DNA of 64,000 nt, taken from positions 42,164 to 106,163 of the forward strand of contig NZ_JAHLNO010000005.1 in the NCBI RefSeq assembly GCF_018916875.1, read 5' to 3'. Positions 17,509 to 27,841 of the stretch are shown here, piece after piece; within the stretch, counting starts at the first letter, position 1, and every line of letters begins with the position of its first letter. The notes under the pieces are model-generated. The model ran no database searches and had not been told where the DNA came from. It saw only the letters and a program-made list of their open reading frames with translations. A program made the position numbers and the translations under genes. This DNA is from Virgibacillus proomii. Lineage in GTDB: Bacteria > Bacillota > Bacilli > Bacillales > Amphibacillaceae.

Positions 17509-18318
17509 TTGAGTGCAGTATTTAAACAAAAGGAGACAACCTATTTACATATAGAAAAGTGGAAGCAATTAAACGCTGACGTCATCGCTGGATTTACAAC
17601 GAGAAATGGCGGTATTAGCAAACCGCCATTTCATTCGTTGAATACCGGACTTCATGTAAAAGATGTAACTATAGATGTTGTTGAAAACAGAAAAATTATT
17701 GCCTCGGAAATAGGCGTCCCACTTAGTAACTGGGCTTGTGCTGAACAGACTCACCAAACGAATGTACATATTGTGACAGATTTGGATAAGGGCAAGGGTG
17801 CAATGGATTATTCATCCTCAATCAAAGCAACGGATGGGCTGATTACAAATAAACCGGGTATTTTATGTACGGCAGTTTTTGCCGATTGTGTGCCTTTATT
17901 TTTTTATGATCCAATTACATCTTATATTGGAATTGCTCATGCCGGATGGAAAGGAACGGTAAACAAAATGGCTTCACAGATGGTACAAGCTTTTGAAGCA
18001 CAAGGTGTGGAGCCGAGTGATTTGTTAGTAGCGATTGGACCATGTATTTCCAAACGTTATTATGAAGTGGATCAACGGGTGGTTAGACATATTCCAGAGT
18101 ATTATCGGGAAAAAGTTGTTTTTCCAAAAGAGAATAATCGATTTTTATTCGATATGAAACAGCTGCATGTAGAAATTCTTTTACAAGCTGGGGTATTACG
18201 TAATAATATAGAGGTAACAGATTATTGTACATATCGCGATGAAACACTATTTTTCTCACATCGCAGAGATCATGGTGAAACAGGGCGAATGTTAGGTTTT
18301 ATTGGCTTATTGCCATGA
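17509..18318 (+). CDS. ylmD: YlmD/YfiH polyphenol oxidase-like (purine nucleoside phosphorylase fold)
   Basis: 269-aa member of the YfiH/DUF152 (PgeF) family, copper- or zinc-linked proteins reported as laccase-like, adenosine-cleaving or peptidoglycan-editing. Conserved metal-ligand motifs are seen: AEQTHQTNVH, FADCVPLFF, GIAHAGWKGTV and SHRRDHGETGRM. I start at TTG 17509 behind GGAGGTG; the longer frame from 17455 has no ribosome site. It heads the tight ylmD-ylmE-sepF-ylmG group, whose context suggests an envelope or division link. Confidence 0.88.
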   Translation: MSAVFKQKETTYLHIEKWKQLNADVIAGFTTRNGGISKPPFHSLNTGLHVKDVTIDVVENRKIIASEIGVPLSNWACAEQTHQTNVHIVTDLDKGKGAMDYSSSIKATDGLITNKPGILCTAVFADCVPLFFYDPITSYIGIAHAGWKGTVNKMASQMVQAFEAQGVEPSDLLVAIGPCISKRYYEVDQRVVRHIPEYYREKVVFPKENNRFLFDMKQLHVEILLQAGVLRNNIEVTDYCTYRDETLFFSHRRDHGETGRMLGFIGLLP

Positions 18319-18345
18319 TTATACGAGAGGAGAGAATTGGGTATC

Positions 18346-19014
18346 ATGGATGTAGCAAGTAATTTACAGACAATCAAGCAAAATATCAGCGAGGCTTGTA
18401 AAAATAGTAATCGAAATCCACAAGATATTACGATTATTGCAGTGACAAAATATGTTACAATAGAACGAACAGAAGAAACAATTCAAGCTGGGATAACAGA
18501 TATTGGCGAGAACCGTTTGGAAGGCTTTCAAGAAAAGTATCATTACTTTAAAGAGCGAGCGAAATGGCATTTTATTGGAACTTTGCAATCTAGAAAGGTG
18601 AAAGAAATCATCGATCAGATTGATGTACTGCATTCTTTAGACCGATTGTCCTTAGCTAAAGAAATAAACAAGCGTGCAAGTAAGCAAATAGAATGTTTTG
18701 TGCAAGTAAATGTTAGCGGAGAATCGTCAAAGCATGGTTTAAAACCAGAGGAACTACTGCCATTTCTAGAAAAACTAAAAGCGTACCCAAAAATTCATGT
18801 TGTTGGACTGATGACAATGGCTCCACACATTGATGATAAAACGAAACTACGTTCTATCTTTCGTGAATTAGCTCAATTACGGGTTCAAGTTCAAAGAAAG
18901 CAATATGCTTATGCCCCGTGTAATTTCCTATCTATGGGAATGAGTAATGACTACTCAATTGCTATTGAGGAAGGTGCTACTCATGTTCGGATTGGAACAA
19001 ATTTAGTAGGGTGA
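18346..19014 (+). CDS. ylmE: PLP homeostasis protein YlmE (YggS family)
   Basis: Pyridoxal-5'-phosphate-binding TIM-barrel protein involved in PLP and amino-acid homeostasis. 222 aa. The PLP lysine lies in IIAVTKYV near residue 36. Further signatures are HFIGTLQSRKVK, VGLMTMAPH and FLSMGMSNDYSIAIEEGATHVRIGT. ATG 18346 is used because GAGAGGAGAG is 11 nt upstream; TTG 18337 is too close. It ends 9 bp before sepF. Confidence 0.92.
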   Translation: MDVASNLQTIKQNISEACKNSNRNPQDITIIAVTKYVTIERTEETIQAGITDIGENRLEGFQEKYHYFKERAKWHFIGTLQSRKVKEIIDQIDVLHSLDRLSLAKEINKRASKQIECFVQVNVSGESSKHGLKPEELLPFLEKLKAYPKIHVVGLMTMAPHIDDKTKLRSIFRELAQLRVQVQRKQYAYAPCNFLSMGMSNDYSIAIEEGATHVRIGTNLVG

Positions 19015-19023
19015 GGTGTTGGA

Positions 19024-19449
19024 ATGAGCATTAAGAACAAAATTAAAAATTATTTTACGATGGAAGATGAATACGAGTATGAATATGTCGATGCCAATGA
19101 GTTTGAAGTGGAACAAAAACAAGTAACAGATAAAAATAAGAATGTCGTTAATCTTACCAGCGTAAATAACCCCACTTCTAAAGTTGTATTATGTGAACCA
19201 AGGACGTATAGTGAAGCACAGGAAATTGCCGATAATATCGTCAATCGACGTGCAGTTATCATTAATTTACAACGTGTTGATAATCAGCAAGCAAAGCGAA
19301 TTGTTGATTTTCTAAGCGGAACGGTGTACGCGATTAATGGCGATATTCAAAAATTGGGAGCTAAAACATTTCTCTGTACACCAGACAATGTAAATATTAC
19401 AGGAACAATTACAGATACCCTGGAAGATGAATTTGAAAAAGGATGGTAG
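19024..19449 (+). CDS. sepF: Cell division protein SepF
   Basis: FtsZ-interacting protein that forms rings and anchors the Z ring to the membrane, partly overlapping FtsA in function. 141 aa: N-terminal amphipathic membrane helix ([11 protein letters not shown]), an acidic linker ([15 protein letters not shown]), then the globular SepF domain with [25 protein letters not shown] and the conserved [17 protein letters not shown]. Located in the ylm cluster downstream of ftsZ as in other Gram-positives. Confidence 0.96.
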   Translation: MSIKNKIKNYFTMEDEYEYEYVDANEFEVEQKQVTDKNKNVVNLTSVNNPTSKVVLCEPRTYSEAQEIADNIVNRRAVIINLQRVDNQQAKRIVDFLSGTVYAINGDIQKLGAKTFLCTPDNVNITGTITDTLEDEFEKGW

Positions 19450-19455
19450 TCATAC

Positions 19456-19722
19456 ATGGTTGAGTTATTTAGGATATTGAATTTAGCATTAAACGCTTAT
19501 TCGTATGCGATTATTATTTATATTTTTATGTCCTGGTTTCCTGGTGCCCGAGAATCCACCTTTGGAGAAATATTAGGGAAGATTTGCGAGCCTTACCTCG
19601 AACAATTTCGGAGATTTATTCCACCATTGGGGATGATCGATTTTTCGCCGATTGTTGCCATATTTGTATTGTACCTTGCACGAATCGGGTTACTGGAATT
19701 TTTTAACATGATTATTTATTAA
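19456..19722 (+). CDS. ylmG: YggT-family membrane protein YlmG
   Basis: 88-aa protein with two hydrophobic helices (about 5-25 and 62-84) and the YggT signature FMSWFPGA followed by EPYLEQFRRFIPPLGMIDFSPI. Relatives affect septum placement and membrane or nucleoid distribution; biochemistry is unknown. It lies 6 bp after sepF and is probably co-translated. Confidence 0.9.
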   Translation: MVELFRILNLALNAYSYAIIIYIFMSWFPGARESTFGEILGKICEPYLEQFRRFIPPLGMIDFSPIVAIFVLYLARIGLLEFFNMIIY

Positions 19723-19805
19723 ACCAACATCAAATGGCGTTAATATAATAAGTGATTGACCGATATAGCCATACTGGTTACAAATTATTAGCTTTTAGTG
19801 GCAGT

Positions 19806-19860
19806 GTTAGCTTGTAAGAAAACGTAATAGACCAGAATTTTGATAGCGGCTAACTTTTTT
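19806..19860 (+). terminator. Possible terminator after ylmG
   Basis: GTTAGC (19806-19811) pairs with GCTAAC (19849-19854) and is followed by TTTTTT. The stem is short and the loop long (37 nt), so strength is doubtful. Family A copy 2 starts two bases after the T-run. Confidence 0.45.
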
Positions 19861-19862
19861 AT

Positions 19863-19941
19863 ACTATAGGAAAGTATAAAACTTTAGGGTTTATAGTATA
19901 AGAAAAACGATAGCTTTCGCTACTAAGCCAAGTTTTTCTAA
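19863..19941 (+). repeat. Family A element, copy 2 (internal deletion)
   Basis: Starts ACTATAGGAAAGTATAAAAC and ends AAGCCAAGTTTTTCTAA. It lacks about 13 bp that form the left arm of the terminal hairpin in the other copies (TTTCGCTACTAAGCC here). It separates ylmG from ylmH. Confidence 0.8.
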
Positions 19942-20012
19942 TATTTTTATGATACGTGCAAACGAGCAGGTGGCGTTTTTTATTTAAAAATGAACCTTTT
20001 GGGAGTTTCAAC

Positions 20013-20789
20013 ATGCAATTATACCAACATTTTCGTAAAGAGGAAGAAACGTTTATTGATCTAGTTTTATCATGGAAGGAACAAGTAGAGCGCACCTTCC
20101 AACGAAAGCTCACTGACTTTTTGGATCCTCGTGAACAGCAGATCGTTAAGATGTTAATTGGTTCTAAGGATAGTGATTTACAACTGAGATTTGATGGAGG
20201 ACATCCATATACAGAACGAAAGCGGGTAGTTATTGCCCCTTTTTATGAAGAACTAAAGGAAGTGGACAGCGAGCTTTGTTTATTACAAGCAAGTTTTCAA
20301 ACAAAATTTGTCTATTTAACTCATCGTGATGTAATGGGAGCATGCTTATCACTTGGAGTTAAACGAAAAAAGCTTGGTGATATGGATGTCAGTGACGGTA
20401 ACGTGCAAATCATTGTTGCTTCTGAAATAGTCCCTTACGTGATGACGAACTTAACCATGATTAAACATGCAAGAATCCAGCTTAAAGAGCGACCACTGAC
20501 AGAATTAACGATCGTAAAGCCAAACTGGATGGAACAAGAAACAACAATTGCTTCTTTACGACTGGATGTAGTCGTAAAAGAAATCTACCGAGTCTCGAGA
20601 AAAGAAGCTGTTGGCTATATAAATAAGCAATATGTCAAAGTCAATCATAAATTAGTAGATGATGCTGCTTTCATATTGCAGGAAGGAGATATGCTTTCCG
20701 TAAGAGGAAAGGGAAGAAGTAAATTAATGCAAATTAAAGGGCGTACGAGAAAAGATAAGGTAAAAGTAACATTTGCAAGGTTAAAATAA
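20013..20789 (+). CDS. ylmH: YlmH, S4-domain RNA-binding protein
   Basis: 258-aa protein. The N-terminal half is a YlmH-type RNA-binding region (DPREQQIVKML). The C-terminal S4 domain (about 183-245: LRLDVVVKEIYRVSRKEA, INKQYVKVNHK) resembles RqcP and tRNA/rRNA-binding S4 proteins. In B. subtilis YlmH has been linked to ribosome quality control, which would pair with rqcH in this window. ATG 20013 follows GGGAGT; a longer frame from 19956 runs into the family A flank and is not used. Confidence 0.88.
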   Translation: MQLYQHFRKEEETFIDLVLSWKEQVERTFQRKLTDFLDPREQQIVKMLIGSKDSDLQLRFDGGHPYTERKRVVIAPFYEELKEVDSELCLLQASFQTKFVYLTHRDVMGACLSLGVKRKKLGDMDVSDGNVQIIVASEIVPYVMTNLTMIKHARIQLKERPLTELTIVKPNWMEQETTIASLRLDVVVKEIYRVSRKEAVGYINKQYVKVNHKLVDDAAFILQEGDMLSVRGKGRSKLMQIKGRTRKDKVKVTFARLK

Positions 20790-20916
20790 TATTGTTTTTG
20801 CAGGAATTAAGTCTTTTTTGTCGAATTAAATAATGTATGATTAATTTGTAAAAGTATGTTACTGATATTTTTAATATAATATATGGAGCAATTAGTAAAA
20901 CTAGGAGGTGGCTATA

Positions 20917-21420
20917 TTGCCATTAACACCATTGGATATTCACAATAAGGAATTTACCAGAAGATATCGCGGGTATGATCAAGATGAAGTAAATGCATTT
21001 CTAGATCAAGTAATTAAAGATTATGAAATGGTTATTCGTGAGAAAAAGGATTTACAAGAGCAAGTAGAACATTTACAAGAGAAGCTTGGTCATTTTACCA
21101 ATATTGAAGAAACACTTAATAAATCGATTCTTATTGCTCAGGAAACAGCTGAAGAAATAAAAGGGAACGCAATGAAAGAATCAAAGTTAATTATTAAAGA
21201 AGCCGAAAAAAATGCGGATCGTATTATTAACGAAGCATTAACAAAATCACGTCGAATTTCGATGGATGTAGAAGAGTTGAAAAAGCAAGCTAAGGTATTT
21301 CGTACCCGATTAAAAATGCTCGTTGAAGCACAACTAGAAATGATTGAAACTGATGATTGGGATCAACTATTTGACACAGCTTTAAATGAAGATCTTGAAT
21401 TGGAAGAAAGTGAAACGTAA
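20917..21420 (+). CDS. divIVA: Cell division initiation protein DivIVA
   Basis: Curvature-sensing coiled-coil protein at poles and septa that localises MinJ and, in sporulation, the chromosome origin. 167 aa. The lipid-binding N terminus (LPLTPLDIHNKEFTRRYRGY) and the coiled coil (about 30-145, heptads such as LQEQVEHLQEKLG) are clear, with an acidic tail. TTG 20917 with AGGAGGTGG upstream gives the standard MPLTP start; GTG 20908 is inside that site. No terminator is evident before the ileS promoter, which starts 4 bp after the stop. Confidence 0.95.
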   Translation: MPLTPLDIHNKEFTRRYRGYDQDEVNAFLDQVIKDYEMVIREKKDLQEQVEHLQEKLGHFTNIEETLNKSILIAQETAEEIKGNAMKESKLIIKEAEKNADRIINEALTKSRRISMDVEELKKQAKVFRTRLKMLVEAQLEMIETDDWDQLFDTALNEDLELEESET

Positions 21421-21423
21421 GCC

Positions 21424-21452
21424 TTGACGTTAACTTGGATTTTACATATAAT
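21424..21452 (+). promoter_or_regulatory. Sigma-A promoter of ileS
   Basis: TTGACG (21424-21429), exactly 17 bp, and a perfect TATAAT (21447-21452). It drives the T-box leader. Confidence 0.8.
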
Positions 21453-21519
21453 TCATAACACAGATATACTTTTCGCTAAAAATCGAGATTTATCGAATTT
21501 TACTTAAAATGGAAATAAA

Positions 21520-21753
21520 AAGCATAGATAGAGACAGTACAAAAGCGGATTGTTGCTTAAGCGAATCAGGGGTTGGTGAGAGCCTGATGCAGACTAGCTT
21601 TTAGAAGATCACTCTTGAGCTGTCATTATGAAGAAAGTAGTAATGACCGGGTTATTCCCGTTATAAATATCGAGTGAATATGGAGGCGAACCATATTTAT
21701 AAGGGTGGTACCGCGAGTCTTCTCGTCCCTTTTGGGATGGGGAAGGCTTTTTT
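21520..21753 (+). promoter_or_regulatory. T-box riboswitch (isoleucine) of ileS
   Basis: Leader that senses uncharged tRNA-Ile and lets RNA polymerase pass a terminator. The T-box sequence AAGGGTGGTACCGCG is at 21701-21715. Stem I shows the distal GGTTGGTGAGAGCC motif near 21571, and the specifier codon ATC (Ile) is at 21608-21610 followed by the usual A. The competing terminator (21714-21753, GTCTTCTCGTCCC / GGGATGGGGAAGGC with a T-run) is clear. Confidence 0.95.
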
Positions 21754-21824
21754 GTACGTTAAGATAATAAAAACTAGAAATTTCCTGCGTTAAAAGCCGG
21801 TATAAAAAATTATTAAACTGGATG

Positions 21825-21850
21825 AAGGGCTTTACAATGGAAGCCTTTTT
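21825..21850 (+). terminator. Second terminator-like hairpin before ileS
   Basis: AAGGGCTT (21825-21832) pairs with AAGCCTTT (21841-21848), eight pairs with one G-U, and its arm runs into a five-T tract. It lies after the T-box terminator and just before the ileS ribosome site. Confidence 0.45.
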
Positions 21851-21877
21851 CGATAGATAGTTTAAGGAGGAAACAAG

Positions 21878-24634
21878 ATGGATTATAAAAATACGTTATT
21901 AATGCCAAAAACTGCATTCCCTATGCGAGGTAATTTACCTAATAAAGAACCAATTCGTCAAGCGGAATGGGAAGAGAAAAATTTATACCAAAAAAGCTTA
22001 GAGCGGACAAAAGGTCGCCCAGCTTTTATTTTGCATGATGGGCCTCCTTATGCAAATGGTGATTTGCATATTGGTCATGCGCTTAACAAAATATTAAAGG
22101 ATTTTATTACTCGTTATAAATCAATGACGGGGTATTATGTACCTTATGTACCTGGTTGGGATACGCACGGATTACCAATTGAAACAGCTTTAACAAAGAA
22201 GAAAAAAATTAACCGTAAAGAAATGAGTGTTGCGGAATTTCGTAAGTTATGTGCAGAATATGCACTGGAACAGGTTGATAATCAACGTGATCAGTTTAAA
22301 AAGCTAGGGATTCGTGGCGATTGGGATAACCCGTATATTACGTTAACAAAAGATTATGAAGCGGCACAAATAAAAGTTTTTGGAGAAATGGCGAAAAAGG
22401 GATATATATATAAAGGCTTAAAACCGGTGTATTGGTCTCCTTCTTCAGAATCAGCCCTTGCGGAAGCAGAAATTGAATATTATGATAAACGATCCCCATC
22501 TATTTATGTTGCTTTTGAAGTAACAGATGGCAGGGGATTACTGGAAACTGGCGATAAAATTGTTATTTGGACAACAACTCCTTGGACTATACCTGCTAAC
22601 TTAGGTATTTGTTTACATCCGGAATTAGAGTATGTAGTAGTAGCTGTTCATGGTGAAAAATACGTCGTTGGCCAAGCATTATTAGAAATGGTAGCGGAAG
22701 AATTAGAATGGAAGGATTATCAAATTGTTAAAATGTTCCGTGGTGAAAAGGCGGATCGCATCGTTGCAAGACATCCATTCTATGATCGTGATTCACTTGT
22801 GATGTTAGGTAATCATGTTACAACAGATGCCGGTACTGGTTGTGTTCATACAGCTCCTGGTCATGGGGAAGATGATTTCTATGTAGCAAAACAATATGGA
22901 ATTGAAGCTTTATGTCCAGTTGATGAAAAAGGTGTATTTACCGAGGAAGCGCCAGAATTTACAGGATTATTCTATGATAAAGCAAATAAAGTAATAACAG
23001 AAAAACTGGAAGAAGTCGGTGCTTTACTAAAACTACAATTTATTACTCATTCCTATCCGCATGATTGGCGGACGAAAAAGCCGACTATTTTCCGGGCAAC
23101 TGCTCAATGGTTTGCCTCTATTAAAGATTTCCGGCAAACGATTTTGGATGAAATCAAAAAGATTAATTGGTATCCGCAATGGGGAGAAACTCGTTTATAC
23201 AATATGGTTCGTGATCGTGAGGATTGGTGTATCTCACGTCAACGTACATGGGGCGTACCAATTCCAGTAATTTATGCTGAAGATCAAACACCAATGATTA
23301 CAGATGAGACGATTACCCATATTTCAAATCTTTTCAGGGAGCATGGATCTAATATTTGGTTTGAATGGGATGCAAAAGATTTATTGCCGGAAGGTTTTAC
23401 ATCGGAGCACAGTCCAAATGGTATTTTCACAAAAGAGACAGATATAATGGACGTTTGGTTTGATTCAGGGTCATCACATGAGGCTGTTTTAATGGGTAGA
23501 GAAGATCATTTTCGCCCTGCAGATATTTACTTGGAGGGAAGTGATCAATATCGCGGCTGGTTTAATTCTTCGTTGTCTACCGCTGTTGCAGTAACTGGAA
23601 AAGCACCTTATAAAACAGTTATCAGTCACGGTTTTGCGTTGGATGGCGAAGGACGAAAAATGAGTAAGTCATTAGGAAATATAATTCAGCCTGCAAAAGT
23701 TCAAAAGCAGCTTGGTGCAGATATTTTACGGCTTTGGGTTTCATCGGTTGACTATCAAGCGGATGTACGTATTTCTGATGATATTTTGAAACAAATCTCT
23801 GAAGCATATCGTAAAATTCGTAATACGATTCGGTTTATGCTAGCTAATCTTGGAGATTTTAATCCATCTACCGATCGCATTCCATATGCGGAGTTAGAGG
23901 AAGTAGATAAATATATGCTGCATCGCTTTAAGAAGGTAGTAACAGATGTAAGAAACAGCTATGAAACTTATGAGTTCTCTCCTGTTTTTCATCAAATTCA
24001 TAATTTCTGTGCGGTAGATTTAAGTTCATTTTATTTGGATTTTGCAAAGGATATCCTTTATATAGAGGCTACTGATAATAAGCGTAGACGTAGTATTCAA
24101 ACGGGTTACTATGAAATTTTGACCACGCTTGTTAAATTGCTGACACCGATTATTCCGCATACAGCAGATGAAGTATGGGAATACATTCCTGAAACTGAAG
24201 TAGAAAGTGTTCAATTAACAGATATACCCGCCCCTGAGGAAATGCCGGATTTTCAAGAGATTGCAGAGAAATGGGATCATTTTATGCTTGTACGTGACGA
24301 TGTATTAAAAGCGTTAGAAGAAGCGAGAAATGAAAAGGTAATTGGAAAATCGCTTGAAGCAAAGCTTATCATTATGCCAAAAGATGGACAAACGAAACAG
24401 GTATTGGAAACTATTGATGACCTTCATCAATATTTAATTGTTTCTGAAGTAGATTTGGTTCAAAAACTTGATGACGGGAAAAAATATACGTATGTTGACG
24501 TTCGTGTAAACAAACATTCTGGTGAAAAATGTGAACGTTGTTGGGTAGCTTCTCATACAGTTGGAGAAGTGAGTGAACATCCAACGCTTTGCTCTCGTTG
24601 TGCAACGATCGTCAAGGAGAATAATCTCGCTTAA
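21878..24634 (+). CDS. ileS: Isoleucyl-tRNA synthetase
   Basis: Class I synthetase charging tRNA-Ile. 918 aa, the bacterial IleS1-type length. HIGH motif ([11 protein letters not shown], about residue 64), the CP1 editing domain in the middle ([23 protein letters not shown]), KMSKS ([12 protein letters not shown], about 594), the anticodon-binding domain and the C-terminal zinc finger CERC...CSRC. The start ATG follows AAGGAGGAAAC. Controlled by the upstream T-box and closed by a terminator 6 nt after the stop. Confidence 0.98.
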   Translation: MDYKNTLLMPKTAFPMRGNLPNKEPIRQAEWEEKNLYQKSLERTKGRPAFILHDGPPYANGDLHIGHALNKILKDFITRYKSMTGYYVPYVPGWDTHGLPIETALTKKKKINRKEMSVAEFRKLCAEYALEQVDNQRDQFKKLGIRGDWDNPYITLTKDYEAAQIKVFGEMAKKGYIYKGLKPVYWSPSSESALAEAEIEYYDKRSPSIYVAFEVTDGRGLLETGDKIVIWTTTPWTIPANLGICLHPELEYVVVAVHGEKYVVGQALLEMVAEELEWKDYQIVKMFRGEKADRIVARHPFYDRDSLVMLGNHVTTDAGTGCVHTAPGHGEDDFYVAKQYGIEALCPVDEKGVFTEEAPEFTGLFYDKANKVITEKLEEVGALLKLQFITHSYPHDWRTKKPTIFRATAQWFASIKDFRQTILDEIKKINWYPQWGETRLYNMVRDREDWCISRQRTWGVPIPVIYAEDQTPMITDETITHISNLFREHGSNIWFEWDAKDLLPEGFTSEHSPNGIFTKETDIMDVWFDSGSSHEAVLMGREDHFRPADIYLEGSDQYRGWFNSSLSTAVAVTGKAPYKTVISHGFALDGEGRKMSKSLGNIIQPAKVQKQLGADILRLWVSSVDYQADVRISDDILKQISEAYRKIRNTIRFMLANLGDFNPSTDRIPYAELEEVDKYMLHRFKKVVTDVRNSYETYEFSPVFHQIHNFCAVDLSSFYLDFAKDILYIEATDNKRRRSIQTGYYEILTTLVKLLTPIIPHTADEVWEYIPETEVESVQLTDIPAPEEMPDFQEIAEKWDHFMLVRDDVLKALEEARNEKVIGKSLEAKLIIMPKDGQTKQVLETIDDLHQYLIVSEVDLVQKLDDGKKYTYVDVRVNKHSGEKCERCWVASHTVGEVSEHPTLCSRCATIVKENNLA

Positions 24635-24639
24635 TGATA

Positions 24640-24677
24640 AAAAGGTTAAATTCCGGACCAGGGAATTTAACCTTTTT
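24640..24677 (+). terminator. ileS terminator
   Basis: AAAGGTTAAATTCC and GAATTTAACCTTTTT form a near-perfect stem around a short loop, with a T5 tail. One of the strongest terminators in the window. Confidence 0.9.
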
Positions 24678-24732
24678 GAGTGTCTGGGAACCTAAATTCG
24701 TTTCTACATGGTGGATAACTTTTTTGAAAAAG

Positions 24733-24890
24733 ACTTCGTCGTCTAGCTTAAGCGCTCGAGCGACTAGCAAACTTCGACCTCCTTCCTACGATAAGTCAAC
24801 ATCGTCTCGAATCTAAAGGAAGGCCGACTAAAAGCGGGCTTGCCGCCCACCGTCGGCATACCCCTGTTTTAGAGGCATGTTTTCTTTGTC
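24733..24890 (+). repeat. Family B module, copy 2
   Basis: Aligns with 16503-16660. Nested GCCGAC/GTCGGC and GCGG/CCGC stems, and an outer CTTCCT/AGGAAG. Directly followed by a family E module without C between them. Just upstream, CATGGTGGATAACTTTTTTG (24707) recurs as a close variant at 27774. Confidence 0.65.
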
Positions 24891-24957
24891 TCGTTAGAAG
24901 CTCACTAGTTTGTACGTCGCTAACCGAGTGCTTCTTGCTTTTGTTCTCACTGATTTG
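24888..24957 (+). repeat. Family E module, copy 3
   Basis: TCTCGTTAGAAGCTCACTAG then GCTAACCGAGTGCTTCT. AGAAGC/GCTTCT can pair. About 80 bp with no recognised content separate it from the next C element. Confidence 0.6.
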
Positions 24958-25037
24958 TTTTTAGTTGCGTGCTTTTTTCTTAATTATTATCCATACATAA
25001 AGAATAAAGTACTAAGACCTCACGGATTGGATCTTAG

Positions 25038-25198
25038 TTTATCCCGCATGTAAGATGCCGTAAGACTCCCACTTCAAGACCAGAGTTGATACAACAGGGT
25101 CTAAGTGGGAGAAAACGGCACCTAAATGCCCGATTTGTTCAACTAACATTCAGTAGGAGATGGAAGAAAACTCCTACTGAATGAAGTTTCACTTTATG
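25038..25198 (+). repeat. Family C two-hairpin element, copy 3 (complete)
   Basis: Starts TTTATCCCGCATGTAAG, ends GAAGTTTCACTTTATG. Left stem: TGCCGT (25056-25061)/ACGGCA (25115-25120) plus CTCCCACTT (25066-25074)/AAGTGGGAG (25103-25111). Right stem: ATTCAGTAGGAG (25148-25159)/CTCCTACTGAAT (25171-25182). All pairs are perfect. It is about 90% identical to 47198-47395 over the shared parts. Confidence 0.85.
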
Positions 25199-25272
25199 TG
25201 AAAATTATTGCTATTTTTACTCGTAACGGTTACCATAAAAAAGACAGATCACAAAAGTTCGGAGGAAAAGTA

Positions 25273-25743
25273 ATGTATTGGTATTATGTCATCGCACTAC
25301 TTATTATCGTAGTAGACCAAGCCACAAAATGGGTGATTGTGAAAACAATGGAGCTCGGGGAACAACGTACCATCATTGATGGATTTTTTTACATAACGTC
25401 CCACCGAAATACAGGAGCAGCGTGGGGAATATTGCAAGGGCAAATGATGTTTTTTTATATTGTCACCGTGATCGTTATTATTGGCGTTGTTTACTATATG
25501 CAAACCTATGCAAAGGAAAGTAAGCTTTTAGCACTCGCTTTAAGCTTGGTATTAGGAGGAGCTATTGGTAACTTTATTGACCGGCTATTTCGGAAAGAAG
25601 TTGTAGATTTTTTTGACTTCATTATTATTGGCTATGATTTTCCAATTTTCAATATAGCTGATTCCGGTTTAGTTGTCGGAGTGTTTCTTCTTATTATTGC
25701 CATGTTTATCGATGAACGAAAGAAGGGAAAAGTACAATCATGA
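25273..25743 (+). CDS. lspA: Lipoprotein signal peptidase
   Basis: Signal peptidase II, an aspartic membrane protease that cleaves prolipoprotein signal peptides after lipidation. 156 aa with four helices. The catalytic dyad is in [11 protein letters not shown] (Asp about 103) and [11 protein letters not shown] (Asp about 128), with the N-terminal DQATKW motif. ATG 25273 follows CGGAGGAAAAG; a longer frame from 25198 begins in the C element and is not used. ylyA, which precedes lspA in B. subtilis, is absent. The stop overlaps the next start (ATGA). Confidence 0.95.
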   Translation: MYWYYVIALLIIVVDQATKWVIVKTMELGEQRTIIDGFFYITSHRNTGAAWGILQGQMMFFYIVTVIVIIGVVYYMQTYAKESKLLALALSLVLGGAIGNFIDRLFRKEVVDFFDFIIIGYDFPIFNIADSGLVVGVFLLIIAMFIDERKKGKVQS

Positions 25744-26651
25744 CAGTAAATGAACATATCGTATCAGAAGAACAACATCAAAGCCGAATCGATAAACTGT
25801 TAGCTGATTTGAATAAAGAAGCATCCCGTTCAAAAGTACAAGCGTGGATAGCGGACAAACTTGTTACTGTGAATGATGACCTGGTGAAAGCAAATTATAA
25901 ATGTCAACAAGGGGATGTGATCCAATGGAAGATCCCCAAAGTTGAGCCATTAGAGTTAATTCCCCAAGCAATTGAATTGGATATCGTCTACGAAGACAAT
26001 GATATCCTAGTTGTTAATAAACCAAAGGGAATGGTCGTTCATCCATCTGTTGGTCATCAGCAAGGTACATTAGTAAATGCACTGCTTTATCATTGTCAAA
26101 AATTATCGCAAATCAATGGAAAAGAGCGACCGGGAATTGTGCACCGAATTGATAAAGACACGAGTGGTTTATTAGTTGTTGCCAAACATGATGAAGCACA
26201 TATTCATTTAGCTGACCAATTGTCTAATAAAACAATGAAACGAACCTATCAAGCGATTGTACATGGACAAATCCCTCATGAAAATGGGATGATTGATGCA
26301 CCAATTGGCAGAGATCCAAAAGAGAGACAGAAAATGGCTGTAGTAGAAAATGGAAAACGAGCAGTTACTCATTTTCGTGTGATCGAAAGCTATCCGGATT
26401 TCACGCATATTGAATGCCAGCTAGAAACAGGCAGAACTCACCAAATTCGTGTTCATATGAAATATATTGGCTATCCGGTTGTAGGAGATCCTAAGTATGG
26501 ACCGAGAAAAACATTGAACGCAAACGGGCAAGTATTGCATGCTAAAGAACTAAGCTTTTATCATCCGACAACAAATGAAAAGTTACATTTTGTCGTAGAT
26601 TTACCAAAATATTTTCAAGAAATCATTGCTTACATTCGTAAAATGTATTGA
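25740..26651 (+). CDS. rluD: RluD-family 23S rRNA pseudouridine synthase
   Basis: 303 aa. N-terminal S4 RNA-binding domain (about 15-75), then the RluA/RluD catalytic domain with the hallmark [12 protein letters not shown] (catalytic Asp about 142) and [11 protein letters not shown] near 231. Isomerises uridines in 23S rRNA; the exact sites cannot be read from sequence. B. subtilis ylyB occupies the same place after lspA. Translationally coupled to lspA by a 4-bp overlap. The pyr promoter overlaps its stop codon. Confidence 0.93.
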   Translation: MTVNEHIVSEEQHQSRIDKLLADLNKEASRSKVQAWIADKLVTVNDDLVKANYKCQQGDVIQWKIPKVEPLELIPQAIELDIVYEDNDILVVNKPKGMVVHPSVGHQQGTLVNALLYHCQKLSQINGKERPGIVHRIDKDTSGLLVVAKHDEAHIHLADQLSNKTMKRTYQAIVHGQIPHENGMIDAPIGRDPKERQKMAVVENGKRAVTHFRVIESYPDFTHIECQLETGRTHQIRVHMKYIGYPVVGDPKYGPRKTLNANGQVLHAKELSFYHPTTNEKLHFVVDLPKYFQEIIAYIRKMY

Positions 26652-26676
26652 CAAACGATCAAGGATTTGTCATAAT
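26648..26676 (+). promoter_or_regulatory. Sigma-A promoter of the pyr operon
   Basis: Perfect TTGACA (26648-26653), 17 bp, CATAAT (26671-26676). The -35 overlaps the rluD stop codon. Confidence 0.85.
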
Positions 26677-26704
26677 AAAACAGATAAATACAATATGTTC
26701 CTTT

Positions 26705-26790
26705 AATATTAGTCCAGCGAGGCTAAAAAGGTTGCGGAATGATATGGTAAAATCTAATCCTTTTTTCCTCATGGAAAAAAGGATTTTTTG
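26705..26790 (+). promoter_or_regulatory. PyrR attenuator 1 (upstream of pyrR)
   Basis: The PyrR-binding loop AGTCCAGCGAGGCT at 26711-26724 fits the consensus ARUCCnGnGAGGYU exactly. The terminator AATCCTTTTTTCC (26756-26768)/GGAAAAAAGGATT (26773-26785) has 13 perfect pairs and a T-tract. PyrR with UMP stabilises the binding loop and so favours termination. Family A copy 3 is inserted right after the T-tract. Confidence 0.9.
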
Positions 26791-26791
26791 C

Positions 26792-26883
26792 ACTATAGGA
26801 AAGTATAAAACTTTAGGCTTTATAGTATAAGAAAAACTATCGATTTCGCCATAAAGACTTGGCGACAAGCCAAGTTTTTCTAA
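26792..26883 (+). repeat. Family A element, copy 3 (in pyrR leader)
   Basis: Begins ACTATAGGAAAGTATAAAAC two bases after the attenuator T-run and ends GCCAAGTTTTTCTAA. All stems are intact, including ACTTGGC/GCCAAGT with a TTTTTCT tail. It lies between the attenuator and pyrR, in the transcribed leader. Confidence 0.85.
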
Positions 26884-26968
26884 CATATCTGGGAAGCTAT
26901 ATCCGTTTTTAGATTGGAATAGGAGCAATATTTATCGCTATTTGATTTATAAATGTTAATTTAATTAG

Positions 26969-27535
<567 letters not shown>

Positions 27536-27557
27536 GCGGTTAAAATAAAATACGAAT

Positions 27558-27656
27558 AAACCTTTAATCAGGTACGAGAGATCTGAAAGGTTGAAAAGAT
27601 ATGCGTGTGCTTAGCCCACGTTTACCTCTTTGCGACCTTTTGCAAAGAGGTTTTTT
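27558..27656 (+). promoter_or_regulatory. PyrR-type attenuator 2 (pyrR-pyrB)
   Basis: A stem with AACCTTT/AAAGGTT and CAGGT...ATCTG arms at about 27559-27592 has a GAGAGA-containing loop like a PyrR site but departs from the consensus. It is followed by a strong terminator, CCTCTTTGC (27625-27633)/GCAAAGAGG (27642-27650) plus TTTTTT. Position matches the intergenic attenuators of B. subtilis pyr. Confidence 0.65.
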
Positions 27657-27662
27657 ACTTGT

Positions 27663-27754
27663 ACTATAGGAAAATATAAAACTTTATGGTTTTTAGTATA
27701 AGAAAAACGATAGCTTTCGCCATAAAGACTTGGCGACAAGCCAAGTTTTTCTAA
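27663..27754 (+). repeat. Family A element, copy 4 (in pyrB leader)
   Basis: Begins ACTATAGGAAAATATAAAAC six bases after the attenuator-2 T-run and ends GCCAAGTTTTTCTAA. The terminal hairpin is intact; the first hairpin has point changes that weaken it. Confidence 0.85.
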
Positions 27755-27841
27755 TCAGATATTATATCTGCTTCATGGTGGATATCTTTTTTTGAAAAGT
27801 AGCGAATCGTTTAAGGCAAAGGGTAGTGCTAGCTAAGTTGC

